This document shows, piece after piece, positions 27,670-37,111 of a stretch of DNA of 64,000 bases. Each line of letters starts with the position of its first letter. Within the stretch, counting starts at the first letter, position 1. Source of the stretch: CAIWHR01 sp963816925 (GTDB taxonomy: Bacteria; Pseudomonadota; Gammaproteobacteria; Burkholderiales; Casimicrobiaceae); assembly GCA_963816925.1 (NCBI GenBank), contig CAWFMY010000016.1, positions 27,360 to 91,359 on the forward strand, in the 5' to 3' direction. The position numbers and the translations under genes were made by a program. The notes beneath the pieces were generated by a model. That model was not told the DNA's origin. It did not search any database and saw nothing but the letters and a program-made list of their open reading frames with translations.

Positions 27670-29286
27670 GTGTTCGCGACGATTTCCTCGCCGCCCGGCG
27701 ACGCGTACTACGACGCGACGAAGAATTACGTCGAATCGCCGGCGGTCGCCGCGCGCTTTCCCGATCTGGTCACGCCCATCGCCACGCCGGCGCTCCGCGC
27801 CAACCGGCGCTATTTCACGGACTACGCGGAAATGATGAAGTTCCTGGACGAGCTCGCCGCCCGTGCGCCGGACATGCGCATGCAGGTCGCGGGCCAGTCG
27901 CAGGAGGACCGCGCGATCCCGCTCCTCATCTTCGCGCATCCGCCGACCCGCAGCGCGGCGGACCTCGCCGCGAACGGCAAGCCGACGGTCCTTGTGATCG
28001 GGCAGCAGCACGGCAACGAGCCCGGAGGCGGTGAAGCGGCTCTGGCGCTCGCGCTGCAGCTCGCCGGCGAGCGGCGCGCGGTGCTCGACCGCGTCAACGT
28101 GCTGATCGTGCCGCGGGCCAACCCGGATGGCGCGCAGAATTACACGCGGGGCACCGTCAACGGCTTCGACGTCAACCGCGACCACCTGCTGCAGTGGACC
28201 CCCGAAGGACGCGCGTTGGGACGCATCTTCGCCGCCTACCAGCCGGCCGTGGTCATCGACAGCCACGAATTCGGGGTCAAGACGCGCTGGTTCGAGAAGT
28301 TCGGCGCGGTGCAGCGCTACGACGTGCTGATCCAGTATGCGACGGTCCCGAACCTTGCGCCGGCCATCGCCGAGGCCTCGGAAACGATGTTCAGGGTCCC
28401 ACTCGCGCGCGCGCTCGATGCCGCCGGATTCGCGCATTCCTGGTATTTCGCGACGTCCTACGACATGGACGACCTCAAGGTGTCGATGGGCGGGGTCGTG
28501 CCGGACACCGGGCGCAACGTCGCGGGGCTCCGCAACGCGATCAGCTTCCTCGTCGAATCCCGCGGCGTCGGCCTCGGCCTCGCGCACATGCGCCGCCGGG
28601 TCGAGAGCCACCTCGTGGCGAACAACGCGATCATCGACATCACCGCGCGCAACGCGGCGGCGATCCTCGCGCTCGAAAAGCACGCGCGCGACGACGTCGT
28701 GGCCGCTGCCGGGAAGGGCGAATTCGTGGTGACCGGCGCCGCCACGCCCGGGCGCAATACGCTCGTCATGCTCGATCCCGACACCGGCGCGGACAAACCG
28801 GTCGAGGTCGACTGGTCGAACGCGCTCGAGATACGGCCGACCCTTGTTCGCACGCGTCCCTACGGATACCTGCTTCCGGCGTCGCAGGCGGCCGCCGCGG
28901 ACCGGTTGCGCAATCTCGGCGCGACGGTCCTGCGGGTCGACGGCGACGGCACGGCCGACGTCGAGCGGTTCCGCATTGCCGGGGCGGTCGTGGCGAAAAA
29001 GGACGACGTGCGCCGCAACGACGAGGAGAACGCGATCAAGGTCGTAAACCTGACGACGGTCATCGAGAAAACGACCTTGCCCGTGCGCGCGGGCGACCTG
29101 TACGTGCCGCTCGACCAGCCGCTCGGCAATGTGATCGCCGCCGCGCTCGAGCCGGACACCCAGAGCAGCTACGCCGCGAATTACGCGATCACGTTTCCGG
29201 GGCCGCGCGATCCCGACCGCTATGTACGGGTTTATCGCGTCGTTTCACCGCTGCGCACGCCGACCACGCCGTGGCGTGGCCCGTAG
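27670..29286 (+). CDS. M14-family zinc carboxypeptidase
   Basis: The 538-residue product carries the M14 zinc ligands GQQHGNEPGGGE (His and Glu) and IDSHEFG (His), the substrate-binding VPRANPDG and FDVNRDH segments, and the catalytic glutamate in FLVESRGVGLG. A C-terminal region of about 200 residues ends in a beta-rich stretch (YAANYAITFPGP). It probably cleaves C-terminal residues from peptides or peptidoglycan stems. The GTG start at 27670 lacks a ribosome-binding site. The bases just upstream read ALLIAV in frame, hinting at a signal peptide whose beginning is out of frame, so the true start is uncertain. Confidence 0.85.
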   Translation: MFATISSPPGDAYYDATKNYVESPAVAARFPDLVTPIATPALRANRRYFTDYAEMMKFLDELAARAPDMRMQVAGQSQEDRAIPLLIFAHPPTRSAADLAANGKPTVLVIGQQHGNEPGGGEAALALALQLAGERRAVLDRVNVLIVPRANPDGAQNYTRGTVNGFDVNRDHLLQWTPEGRALGRIFAAYQPAVVIDSHEFGVKTRWFEKFGAVQRYDVLIQYATVPNLAPAIAEASETMFRVPLARALDAAGFAHSWYFATSYDMDDLKVSMGGVVPDTGRNVAGLRNAISFLVESRGVGLGLAHMRRRVESHLVANNAIIDITARNAAAILALEKHARDDVVAAAGKGEFVVTGAATPGRNTLVMLDPDTGADKPVEVDWSNALEIRPTLVRTRPYGYLLPASQAAAADRLRNLGATVLRVDGDGTADVERFRIAGAVVAKKDDVRRNDEENAIKVVNLTTVIEKTTLPVRAGDLYVPLDQPLGNVIAAALEPDTQSSYAANYAITFPGPRDPDRYVRVYRVVSPLRTPTTPWRGP

Positions 29287-29333
29287 CGAATTGCCGAAAC
29301 ACCTCAACTAACCGATACGATTCAACAGGTTGT

Positions 29334-29348
29334 CGGGTCTGTGACCCG
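29334..29348. terminator. Hairpin between convergent genes
   Basis: A 6-bp stem, CGGGTC (29334-29339) with GACCCG (29343-29348) around a 3-base loop, lies between the M14 gene (ends 29286) and the minus-strand binding-protein gene (ends 29357). The position fits a bidirectional terminator, but there is no T-run. Confidence 0.3.
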
Positions 29349-29356
29349 CCGGTTCG

Positions 29357-31135
29357 TCACTTGGCGATGGCCGCCTTGCGTTGTGCGAGGTCGATGTCCA
29401 GGTACTTGTAGTAGCTCGTGAAGATCGGGGGCGCATAGCCTCGCACCCACGGCTGCAGGATGTTGCTCTCGAGCCGGAACATGGCGGGCAACTCGGGCAT
29501 CCACGTAAGCGCGATCTCGTTCATCTTTCGCGCGGCGGCAATCTGCTCGGCGCTGGTCGCGCTGCGCAGGAATTCCTCCGCCGCCCGGTCGTAATCCGCG
29601 TTCTTGAATTGCGTGACGTTCACGCGCTGCGGTTGGCGGCTGTGCAGTTGCGACATGACCGCGTAACCGGCGGGCGAGCCGCCGAACCCGCCGAAATAGG
29701 TCTGGAACTGTCCGCGCTCCAGCTCCTTGATCGCATCCTGGAACGGCGTGACATGGAAGTCCGTGCGCAGGCCAACGGCCTCGAGGTTCTTCTGCCACAG
29801 CGTCTGGACCTCGCGCATGATCGCCCCGGAACGCAGCGTCATGTTGATCGTCAGCGGTTTGCCGTCGGGCGTCTTGCGGAAGCCCTCCGCGTCGCGCGCC
29901 TTGTAGCCGAAGCGGTCGAGGAGCGCATTCGCCGCCGCGGGGTCGTACAGCGCCTTCAGCGGACGCGACGGGTCGTGGCCGCCCACGCCGGGCGGCACGA
30001 ACTGGTTCGCCGGCAGCGCCTGCCCCGCGTAGACGACGCGGATCAACGCGTCCACGTCGACCGCGTACGCCATCGCGCGCCGCAGCGCGACGCGATCCTT
30101 GTCCATTCCGCCAATGACGGGGTCCTTCATGTTGAAATAGAACTTGAACGTGAACGGCTCGGGAAATACGAGGCGAACGTAGCCGCGGGCCGCGTACTCG
30201 GGCTTGAGCTTGCCGTCGGTGACGAGGCGGCTCGCGATATCGCCGCGCAGCACGATGACGTCGAGGCCGCCGCGCTCGAACTGCAGCAGGCGGGGCAGGT
30301 CCTCGTCCATGATCGCGATGTCGATTGCCCCGATCTGCGGAATGACCTTGCCTTTCATGCTGCGCTCGAGCGCCGCATTCGCCGGATCGTCGCTCGCGGG
30401 AAAGGTCGCCGGGCGGTAGTGCGGATTCGCCTCCAGCACGAGGCGCGAGCCACGTTTCCATTCCTTCAACATGTAGGGTCCGGTGCCCACGGCCCGGGTC
30501 TTGACGTCCCGGCCCGCCACCTCGACCACCTCGCGCGCGGATGCGGGGACGAAGCTCAACGTGTCGCGGATGGTCGGATAGTTGACCTCGGTCAGACGCA
30601 GTTGCAGCGTGTAGCGATCGAGCGCCTTCAGGCCTTCGATCGGGCGGTCGAAATCGAACTTGCCCGATTTCGCGGCGGCGTCGACGACCGGCCGCGCGCC
30701 GATCAGGAGATCGGTGAGGATCGGCTGTCCTCCACGCCGTCCATTGGGATCCATCCAGCGCTTGTACGAATAGACGTAGTCTTCGGCCGTAAGCTCGCGC
30801 GGCTTCCCGCCGAACGCCGGGTCGTCGGTGAAGAGGATCCCCTTCTTCATCCGGACGGTCCACGTCTTGCCGCCGTCGGTGATCTCGGGCGCCGCCGCGG
30901 CCGTGAGCGGCGCCAGCGTCGGCGGTGACGCGAAGTAGTCCCACTCGTAGAGCGGCTCGAAGATCGCCATGACGATCTGGAACGACGGATCGTCGGCAAA
31001 CTGCTGAGGATCGAGCGTGTCGATGTCCGGCGACGCGATGCGCAGCACCTTCGCCGGATCGGCGGCGTGGGCGGCGAATGCGAAGGCGCACGCCGCGAGA
31101 AATGGCAGGACAGAGCGTCCTCGAGCAATCGTCAT
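29357..31135 (-). CDS. Family 5 (peptide-type) solute-binding protein
   Basis: The 592-residue protein starts with a signal peptide (SVLPFLAACAFAFAAHA-AD). It is a large family 5 binding protein: VLRIASPDIDTLDPQQFADD, MKKGILFTDDPAFGGKPREL, GTGPYMLKEWKRGSRLVLEA. It should capture an oligopeptide or similar solute, but no permease or ATPase lies next to it; the only dpp set is 9 kb away. The extended N-terminal frame upstream is shadow. Confidence 0.87.
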   Translation of the reverse strand: MTIARGRSVLPFLAACAFAFAAHAADPAKVLRIASPDIDTLDPQQFADDPSFQIVMAIFEPLYEWDYFASPPTLAPLTAAAAPEITDGGKTWTVRMKKGILFTDDPAFGGKPRELTAEDYVYSYKRWMDPNGRRGGQPILTDLLIGARPVVDAAAKSGKFDFDRPIEGLKALDRYTLQLRLTEVNYPTIRDTLSFVPASAREVVEVAGRDVKTRAVGTGPYMLKEWKRGSRLVLEANPHYRPATFPASDDPANAALERSMKGKVIPQIGAIDIAIMDEDLPRLLQFERGGLDVIVLRGDIASRLVTDGKLKPEYAARGYVRLVFPEPFTFKFYFNMKDPVIGGMDKDRVALRRAMAYAVDVDALIRVVYAGQALPANQFVPPGVGGHDPSRPLKALYDPAAANALLDRFGYKARDAEGFRKTPDGKPLTINMTLRSGAIMREVQTLWQKNLEAVGLRTDFHVTPFQDAIKELERGQFQTYFGGFGGSPAGYAVMSQLHSRQPQRVNVTQFKNADYDRAAEEFLRSATSAEQIAAARKMNEIALTWMPELPAMFRLESNILQPWVRGYAPPIFTSYYKYLDIDLAQRKAAIAK

Positions 31136-31194
31136 GCCGCTTCCACGAGAGGATCGGGGCGCCATGATAGCGCGCACCGCGGCAGCGGCATCGA

Positions 31195-31620
31195 CTACTC
31201 GAGCATGTTTTCCCGTTGCTCCAGGTTGACGCTGAGCTCGTAGAGGTCGTCGTCGAGCGCGTCGCGCGCCGAGACCATGCCGAGCGGCCGGCCATGCTCG
31301 GCGACGGGAAGGTGCCGGAAGCCGCCGCGATGCATGATCCGCATCGCGTGCAGGAAAGGCTCGTCGGGGTGGATCGTCTGCGGCTGCGGCGTCATCACCT
31401 CGGAGAGCAGCGTGGTCTCCGGATTGCGCGCCGGGGCGATCACCCGGAAGAGCGCGTCGCGCTCGGTGAAGATGCCGATGAGCTTCGAGCCTTCGACGAT
31501 CATCAGCGCGCCCTTGCCTTGCGCCTTCATCAGATGGGCGGCTTCGAGGACGGTGGTGGATTTCGGCACCGTGAGCGGGGTTTGGGAGGCGACGACGGAG
31601 CGGACGGAGCGGATTGCCAT
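31195..31620 (-). CDS. Tandem CBS-domain protein
   Basis: The 141-residue protein consists of two CBS motifs (TVLEAAHLMKAQGKGALMIV with GIFTERDALFRV, and AMRIMHRGGFRHLPVAEHG with GMVSARDALDDD). Such pairs form a Bateman module that binds adenosyl nucleotides (AMP, ATP, SAM) and senses energy status. No effector domain is attached, so it is a free-standing sensor. It lies 59 bases upstream of the family 5 binding-protein gene on the same strand. Confidence 0.88.
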   Translation of the reverse strand: MAIRSVRSVVASQTPLTVPKSTTVLEAAHLMKAQGKGALMIVEGSKLIGIFTERDALFRVIAPARNPETTLLSEVMTPQPQTIHPDEPFLHAMRIMHRGGFRHLPVAEHGRPLGMVSARDALDDDLYELSVNLEQRENMLE

Positions 31621-31820
31621 GGAACCCTCGTAATGCGGACCGGAACGAGGCCATTGGGCGCCCGTGGAGAATTGAAGTCAAGGGACCGGAGGCGCGGAAC
31701 TGTTGACGAGGATCAGAGGTCAGCTTATGTTGGCGCTGCAACCCGGCGCGCGGTGCGCCGCTCGGGCACGCAGACGGCCGTCGTCGAAGCGGCCGTAACG
31801 TCTTGCAGGAGAACGGAACC

Positions 31821-32637
31821 GTGCAAACTCATCGACCTGGCGGACTTCGCCTCGCGCTCGTGGCCGCCGGAATGGCCCTCGCGATCGCGCCGGCGGTCGC
31901 GCTTGCCGCCAAAGTCACCGAGTGCACCAAAATCGGCGTCTGCTATTGCGTCAACGACGAGCTCAAACCCGTCATCGCGGCCAAGGTCGACCGTTTTCGC
32001 GCGGTGATCGCCGAGCAGCGCAAGGCGGGCAAGGCGGTCGGCTACCTGAGCGTCCCGCTGTCGTCCGCGGGCGGCGGCAATTTCGACATCAACGCCGAAG
32101 TCGCGATGAGCGCGAAGGATGCGATCGAAAAGCGCTTCGGCGCCGACTACCTCTATGTCGTGAATCCCGGGAACGCTCGACGCCGACCTGCCCAAGGGCA
32201 CCGGCGCCGACTACATGCTGATGTGGACGACGCTGCTCGAGGGGCCGGACGGCCTCGGCGATTTCGACTTCGTCTATTTCGCCGGGCCCCAGGACTTCGC
32301 CCGCTACTTCAAGTTCGACGGCAATGCCGACATGGCCAAGCTGGACGCGTTTTTCGACCAGCGGGTGAAGACGGATCCGAAATTCGAGAAAGCCGTGGCG
32401 GGCGGGCTGACGAAGCCGATGTTCCGCCGCTATTACGCGTTGCGCGCGTCGTCGACGGTAAGCCGGGGAGCGCACGACGAATGGAACATCTTCCGGGTGC
32501 TGAACGAACGCCGGCGCGCAGACGGCAAGCTCGGCGCGCCCAACCAGATTCCCGTGCTGTTCGACGGCCGCGGCGTCCCCCCGTCGGAGCACGAGGGATC
32601 GGTTTCCGACGGCTATATCGGCAAGTGCGCGCCGTGA
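31821..32637 (+). CDS. Secreted protein of unknown function, frameshifted near 32173
   Basis: GTG 31821 has AGGAG 9 bases upstream. It encodes a signal peptide (LALVAAGMALAIAPAVALA-AK), a cysteine-containing stretch (VTECTKIGVCYCVNDE) and a conserved-looking domain. The frame is lost in GGGAACG at about 32171-32175 (VVNPG). The true continuation in the next frame is TLDADLPKGTGADYMLMWTT, ending at TGA 32635-32637. The three N-terminal cysteines could form a disulfide in the periplasm. Function unknown. Confidence 0.7.
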
Positions 32638-32680
32638 GATTCCCATTGGCATCCCTGACGATCCTCGACCAAGGAGAACG

Positions 32681-33121
32681 ATGATGCGATCGACCTGGTG
32701 CAGTGCCCTGCTCGCCGGGGTCGCGTTCGGTGCGCTGCAGGCGCCGGCGCTGGCGACCACCTGCTATTTCGTCTACAACCGCAGCGACACCGTCATCTAC
32801 CGTGACGCCCAACCCCCGGTCGACATGAGCATCCGCGGCGATGCTGCCCGCGAGGCCATGCGGCAGCGCGGCGAGTACCTGCTGTTCGTCGACACCGACC
32901 GCTGCGCCCCGCTCGCTTTCCTGACCGGGCCCGGCACGCCGGGAACGCTGACGGTCGACCAGATCGTCGCCGGGTATCCGACCATGGCAGCGACCGAGGG
33001 CATTCCGGCCAACTCGGCCGCGCCCGCAAAAGGCGGAGCGACCACGACACGCACGGTCGGCGTGGCACGGGGCGGCGTCGGCATGACGCGAACGCAACCG
33101 GCATCGCCGGCGAAGAAGTAG
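32681..33121 (+). CDS. Small secreted protein of unknown function
   Basis: The 146-residue product has a signal peptide (WCSALLAGVAFGALQAPALA-TT). The mature part starts CYFVYNRSDTVIYRDAQPPV, resembling small periplasmic 'YNRSD'-type proteins, followed by an Ala/Thr-rich tail. AAGGAG is 4 bases from ATG 32681 and 7 from ATG 32684, so either may be used. It probably forms a transcript with the preceding secreted-protein gene and the protease gene that starts 18 bases after its stop. Confidence 0.65.
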   Translation: MMRSTWCSALLAGVAFGALQAPALATTCYFVYNRSDTVIYRDAQPPVDMSIRGDAAREAMRQRGEYLLFVDTDRCAPLAFLTGPGTPGTLTVDQIVAGYPTMAATEGIPANSAAPAKGGATTTRTVGVARGGVGMTRTQPASPAKK

Positions 33122-33139
33122 CGGCGGGCGACGCATCGC

Positions 33140-34048
33140 GTGCCGGTGATGCGCAAGATCGCGCTCTACAGCCGCAGCACGAAGCCTTCGCCGCAGGCGG
33201 CGGCGGAGGCGCCCGCGCCGGCCACGGCGGTTGCATCCCGCCCGAAGTGGCGGAACGCGTTGCGCGAGCGCCGGCAATCGTTGCTGCTGGTCGCGGCGGG
33301 CGGCCTCTGCGCCCTCGCCGCGGTCATCCTCTACGCAACGTTCGTGCCGAGGCCGCGCGCGATCACGCAGGAGGACATCGACGCCGCGGTGCTGCACACG
33401 TTCGAGACCGCTGCGCTCCCGTCACGCGCGGCGAAGGCCTTCGAGGCCGTCCGCGAATCCGTGGTGCGCGTGCGCGGCCTCGGGCATGAGCAGGAAAAGG
33501 ACGGTCACATGGTCGAGGGCATCGGCAGCGGCGTGGTGATCGTCGACACCGGGATCATCCTCACCAACCTGCACGTGGTCGCGGGCGCCGAGCGGGTGGA
33601 AGTGCGCTTCCACGACGGCTTCGAATCGGAGGCCACCGTCATCGGCGCGCGTCCCGAGCACGATCTCGCGGTCCTCAAGGCCGCGAAGATTCCGGACGAC
33701 CTTCCCGCCGCGACGCTGCGCTCCACGGCCGATCTGGCGCCGGGCGACGAGGTGGTCGCCGTCGGCTATCCGTTCGGCATCGGACCGTCGGTGTCGTCCG
33801 GCGTCATCTCGGGCCTCGCCCGGGAGTACCGCTCGCCCAAAGGAGAGCGCGTGCTGACGAACCTCATCCAGTTCGACGCGGCGGCCAATCCCGGCAATTC
33901 GGGCGGGCCGCTCGTCACCATGGACGGCGAAGTCGTCGGCATCGTCACCGCGATCCTCAACCCGACCGACCAGCGCGTGTTCATCGGCATCGGCTTTGCG
34001 GTGCCGATCGAGAATGCGGCAGCGGCGATCGGCGTATCTCCGTTCTGA
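33140..34048 (+). CDS. Membrane-anchored trypsin-like serine protease (DegQ/HhoA-type, no PDZ)
   Basis: The 302-residue protein has an Ala/Pro-rich cytoplasmic start, one membrane anchor (SLLLVAAGGLCALAAVILYA, about 47-66) and a trypsin-like domain. The catalytic triad is present: H145 (LTNLHVVAG), D175 (EHDLAVLK) and S254 (NPGNSGGPL). PDZ domains normal for DegP/DegQ are absent; the protein ends soon after the core. It should act in the periplasm. GTG 33140 or ATG 33149 may be the start. It lies 60 bases upstream of moxR. Confidence 0.88.
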   Translation: MPVMRKIALYSRSTKPSPQAAAEAPAPATAVASRPKWRNALRERRQSLLLVAAGGLCALAAVILYATFVPRPRAITQEDIDAAVLHTFETAALPSRAAKAFEAVRESVVRVRGLGHEQEKDGHMVEGIGSGVVIVDTGIILTNLHVVAGAERVEVRFHDGFESEATVIGARPEHDLAVLKAAKIPDDLPAATLRSTADLAPGDEVVAVGYPFGIGPSVSSGVISGLAREYRSPKGERVLTNLIQFDAAANPGNSGGPLVTMDGEVVGIVTAILNPTDQRVFIGIGFAVPIENAAAAIGVSPF

Positions 34049-34063
34049 GACCGTTCTGAGACC
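34042..34063 (+). repeat. 11-bp tandem duplication across the protease stop codon
   Basis: The unit GTTCTGAGACC occurs twice head to tail (34042-34052 and 34053-34063). The first copy contains the stop codon TGA of the protease gene. A partial third match (GTACTGA) follows, ending in a run of six T. Confidence 0.75.
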
Positions 34064-34108
34064 GTACTGATTTTTTCCGACACGCCAGTCCCCGGAGGTA
34101 TCGAGCCC

Positions 34109-35134
34109 ATGCAGGATCCCACCAACCACGGCGGCGTGACGCCGCTGATGGAGCGCATTCTCTACGAGGTCAAGCGGATCGTCGTCGGGCAGGACCATTT
34201 TCTCGAGCGCGTTCTGGTGGCGATCCTCGCGCAGGGGCACCTGCTCGTCGAAGGCGTCCCGGGCCTTGCGAAGACGCTCACGGTGAAGACGCTCGCGCGC
34301 ACGATCCGCGGCACGTTCCGCCGGATCCAGTTCACGCCCGACCTCGTCCCGGCCGATCTCGTCGGCACGCGCATCTACAACCAGAAGACCGGCGAGTTCA
34401 ACACGTCGCTCGGCCCGGTATTCACGCATCTGCTGCTCGCCGACGAAATCAACCGCGCACCGGCGAAGGTGCAAAGCGCGCTGCTCGAGGTGATGCAGGA
34501 ATGCCAGGTGACGATCGCGGGCGAGACGCACCGCGTCCCCCTTCCGTTCCTCGTGATGGCGACCCAGAATCCGATCGAGACCGAAGGCACGTATCCGCTG
34601 CCCGAGGCACAGGTCGACCGCTTCATGATGAAGGTGCTGGTCGGGTATCCCAGCGAAGAGGAGGAGTTCGTCATCGTCGAGCGCGTCACCGGCGTCGCCC
34701 AGGACGTCGCGGCGGTCGCCACCACCGACGAGCTCGCCGCCTTGCAGCGGGAATGCCGGACCGGCTACATCGATCCGGCACTCATGCAATATGCCGTCCG
34801 GCTCGTCGCGGCGACGCGCACGCCCGAACGGTTCGGAATCAAGGACCTCGCGCGCTACATCACGTTCGGCGCGAGCCCGCGCGCGACGATCCACCTGGTC
34901 GAGGCTGCCCGCGCGCTCGCGTTCCTGCGCGGGCGCGCCTACGTGCTGCCCGAGGACGTCACCGACCTCGCGCCGGACGTGCTCCGGCACCGCCTGTCGC
35001 TGTCGTACGAGGCGCTCGCCGACGCGGTGACGCCGGACCAGCTCATCGCGCGCATCATGCAGCAGGTGCGAGCGCCGGAGAAACCGCTCGAAACCCATGT
35101 CCGCATCGAGCCGCTCGCCAACGCGGGCGCCTGA
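34109..35134 (+). CDS. MoxR-family AAA+ ATPase
   Basis: The 341-residue ATPase has Walker A VEGVPGLAKT, Walker B HLLLADEINRAP and sensor-1 LVMATQNPIETEGTYPLPEA with the arginine finger region VDRFMMK. This is the MoxR chaperone class, which works with VWA-domain partners to activate or insert cofactors in target enzymes. It is cytoplasmic. It overlaps the DUF58 gene by 38 bases, and the downstream VWA and nitrile hydratase genes continue the same transcript, suggesting that hydratase as the client (inference). Confidence 0.93.
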   Translation: MQDPTNHGGVTPLMERILYEVKRIVVGQDHFLERVLVAILAQGHLLVEGVPGLAKTLTVKTLARTIRGTFRRIQFTPDLVPADLVGTRIYNQKTGEFNTSLGPVFTHLLLADEINRAPAKVQSALLEVMQECQVTIAGETHRVPLPFLVMATQNPIETEGTYPLPEAQVDRFMMKVLVGYPSEEEEFVIVERVTGVAQDVAAVATTDELAALQRECRTGYIDPALMQYAVRLVAATRTPERFGIKDLARYITFGASPRATIHLVEAARALAFLRGRAYVLPEDVTDLAPDVLRHRLSLSYEALADAVTPDQLIARIMQQVRAPEKPLETHVRIEPLANAGA

Positions 35135-36048
35135 GTCCGTCCTGCGGCGGCTCGAGTGGACGGTGATCCGTCGGCTCGACGGCGTGCTGCACGGCGATTA
35201 CCGCACGCTCTTTCGCGGCTACGGGCTCGACCTCGCCGACCTCCGCGAGTACGTCTATCACGACGACGTCCGTCATATCGACTGGAATGTCACCGCGCGG
35301 CTGCAGACGCCCTACGTTCGCGAATACCACGAGGAGCGCGAGGTCGCGGCGTGGTTCCTGCTCGACCTCTCGCCGTCGGTCGCGTTCGGCTCGCAGGCCC
35401 TCGAGAAGCGGACGGTGGCGGCCGATTTCGTCGCCGTGCTGGCGCGCATCCTCACGGCGCACGGCAATCGGGTCGGCGCGCTGCTTTACGGTGATCGCGT
35501 CGACACGGTGATCCCGGCGCGCAGCGGCCGGCGGCAGGTGCTGCACCTGCTGCACCGGATGGAAACGCGGCCGGACGTGAAGCAGGCGAACGCCACCAAC
35601 CTCGCCGAGCTCCTGCAAATGGCGTGGCGCGTGGCGCCCCGGCGCTCGCTCGTGTTCGTCGTCTCCGATTTCATCAGCACGCCGGGCTGGGCGAAGCCGC
35701 TCGCGCATCTCGCGCGGCGCCATGACGTCGTCGCGGTGCGCCTCTACGATCCGCTGGAGATGGAGCTCCCCGATCTCGGCCTTCTGGTCGTGCAGGATGC
35801 GGAGACAGGCGAGCAGCTGTTCGTCGACACCCACGATCGCGGCTTCCGCAAGCGCTTCGTTGCCGCGGCGAAGGAGCGTGAAGCCGAGCTGCGGCGGTCG
35901 TTCCAGGCGGCGGGCGTGGATGCACTCGAGCTTGCGACCGGCGACGATCTCGTCGACGCGATCCTGCGCTTCGCGGATCTGCGCAAGCGGCGCAGCCAGC
36001 TCGCCGCGGGCGGCAGCCTTCCCGCGCATCTCGGACTTCATGTCATGA
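35097..36048 (+). CDS. DUF58 protein, partner of MoxR
   Basis: The product of about 316 residues has the DUF58 signature: GDYRTLFRGYGLDLADLREY, HDDVRHIDWNVTARL, WFLLDLSPSVAFG, and a C-terminal DLVDAILRFADLRKRR. DUF58 proteins are VWA-like partners of MoxR. The start ATG 35097 lies inside the end of moxR. The frame as given runs on without stop into the VWA protein (to 36617). A TGA at 36046-36048 overlapping the VWA ATG suggests the natural stop was lost to a one-base error; a genuine fusion is less likely. Confidence 0.85.
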
Positions 36049-37098
36049 CGTTCGCGTGGCCGCACTTGCTGTGGCTGCTGCTGGCGGTTCCGCTGGTCGT
36101 GGCGGTCTACGTGATGCTGCTGCGCCGGAAGCGCAAGTCGGCGCTCAAATATGCGAGCCTCATGCTGATCCGGGACGCGCAGGGCGCCGGGCGCTTTCGC
36201 CGCCACGCGCCGCCGCTGCTGTTTCTCGCCGCGCTGATCCTGATGATCGTCGCGGTCGCGCGTCCGGCAGCCGTCGTGACGCTGCCCTCCGCCCACGAAA
36301 CGGTGATCCTCGCCATGGACGTCTCGGGCAGCATGCGCGCGACCGACGTCAAGCCGAGCCGCATCGTCGCCGCGCAGGAGGCGGCGCGCGGTTTCGTCGC
36401 CGACCAGCCGAAGACGACACGGATCGGCGTCGTGTCCTTCGCGGCGACCGCGTCGGTCGTCCAGTCGCCCACGCACAGTCGCGAGGACATCCTCGGCGCG
36501 ATCGAGCGCTTCCAGCTGCAGCGCGGCACCGCGATCGGCAGCGGCATCCTCGTGTCGTTGAAGACGATCTTTCCCGACGCCGAGTTCGACCTGCGGTCGT
36601 TCAACGCCGCGGCGTGACGCGGCAAAGGCGGCCGCGAAAGACGCAGCGAAGGCCATCGATGGGACCCCGGGCAAGGAAACCCCGAAAGCCGTGGCCCCGG
36701 GCTCGTATCTGGCGGCGGCGATCATCCTGCTGACCGACGGCCAGACGACGACGGGGCCCGACCCGATCGAAGCCGCGCGCATGGCCGCCGATCGCGGCGT
36801 GCGCGTCTACACGGTCGGCGTCGGCACGACGAGCGGCGAGATCATCGGCGCCGAGGGCTGGTCGATGCGCGTGCGCCTCGACGAGGAGTCGCTGAAAACC
36901 ATCGCCAACGTCACGCGCGGCGAATATTTCTACGCCGGCAACGCGGTCGACCTGCAGAAGATCTACAAGAATCTCAACACCAAGCTCTTCTTCGAGCAGA
37001 AGGAAACCGAGATCACGGCGCTGTTCGCGGCGGCCGCCGCCGTACTCGCGCTCCTGTCGGCGACACTGTCGCTGCTCTGGTTCAACCGGATTCTCTAG
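36045..37098 (+). CDS. VWA domain membrane protein (BatA-like), frameshifted near 36612
   Basis: From ATG 36045 (FAWPHLLWLLLAVPLVVAVY) the protein has two N-terminal membrane helices, a VWA domain with MIDAS motif ILAMDVSGSM, and LQRGTAIGSGILVSL. The frame ends artificially at 36617 (SFNAAA). In the next frame a lysine/alanine-rich linker and the rest of the VWA domain continue (AIILLTDGQTTTGP, VYTVGVGTT). A C-terminal membrane helix (LFAAAAAVLALLSATLSLLW) leads to TAG 37096-37098. It resembles the intact VWA protein at 26398-27468. With MoxR and DUF58 it would form a membrane-linked AAA+ machine. Confidence 0.83.
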
Positions 37099-37111
37099 GG
37101 GGATTGCACCC

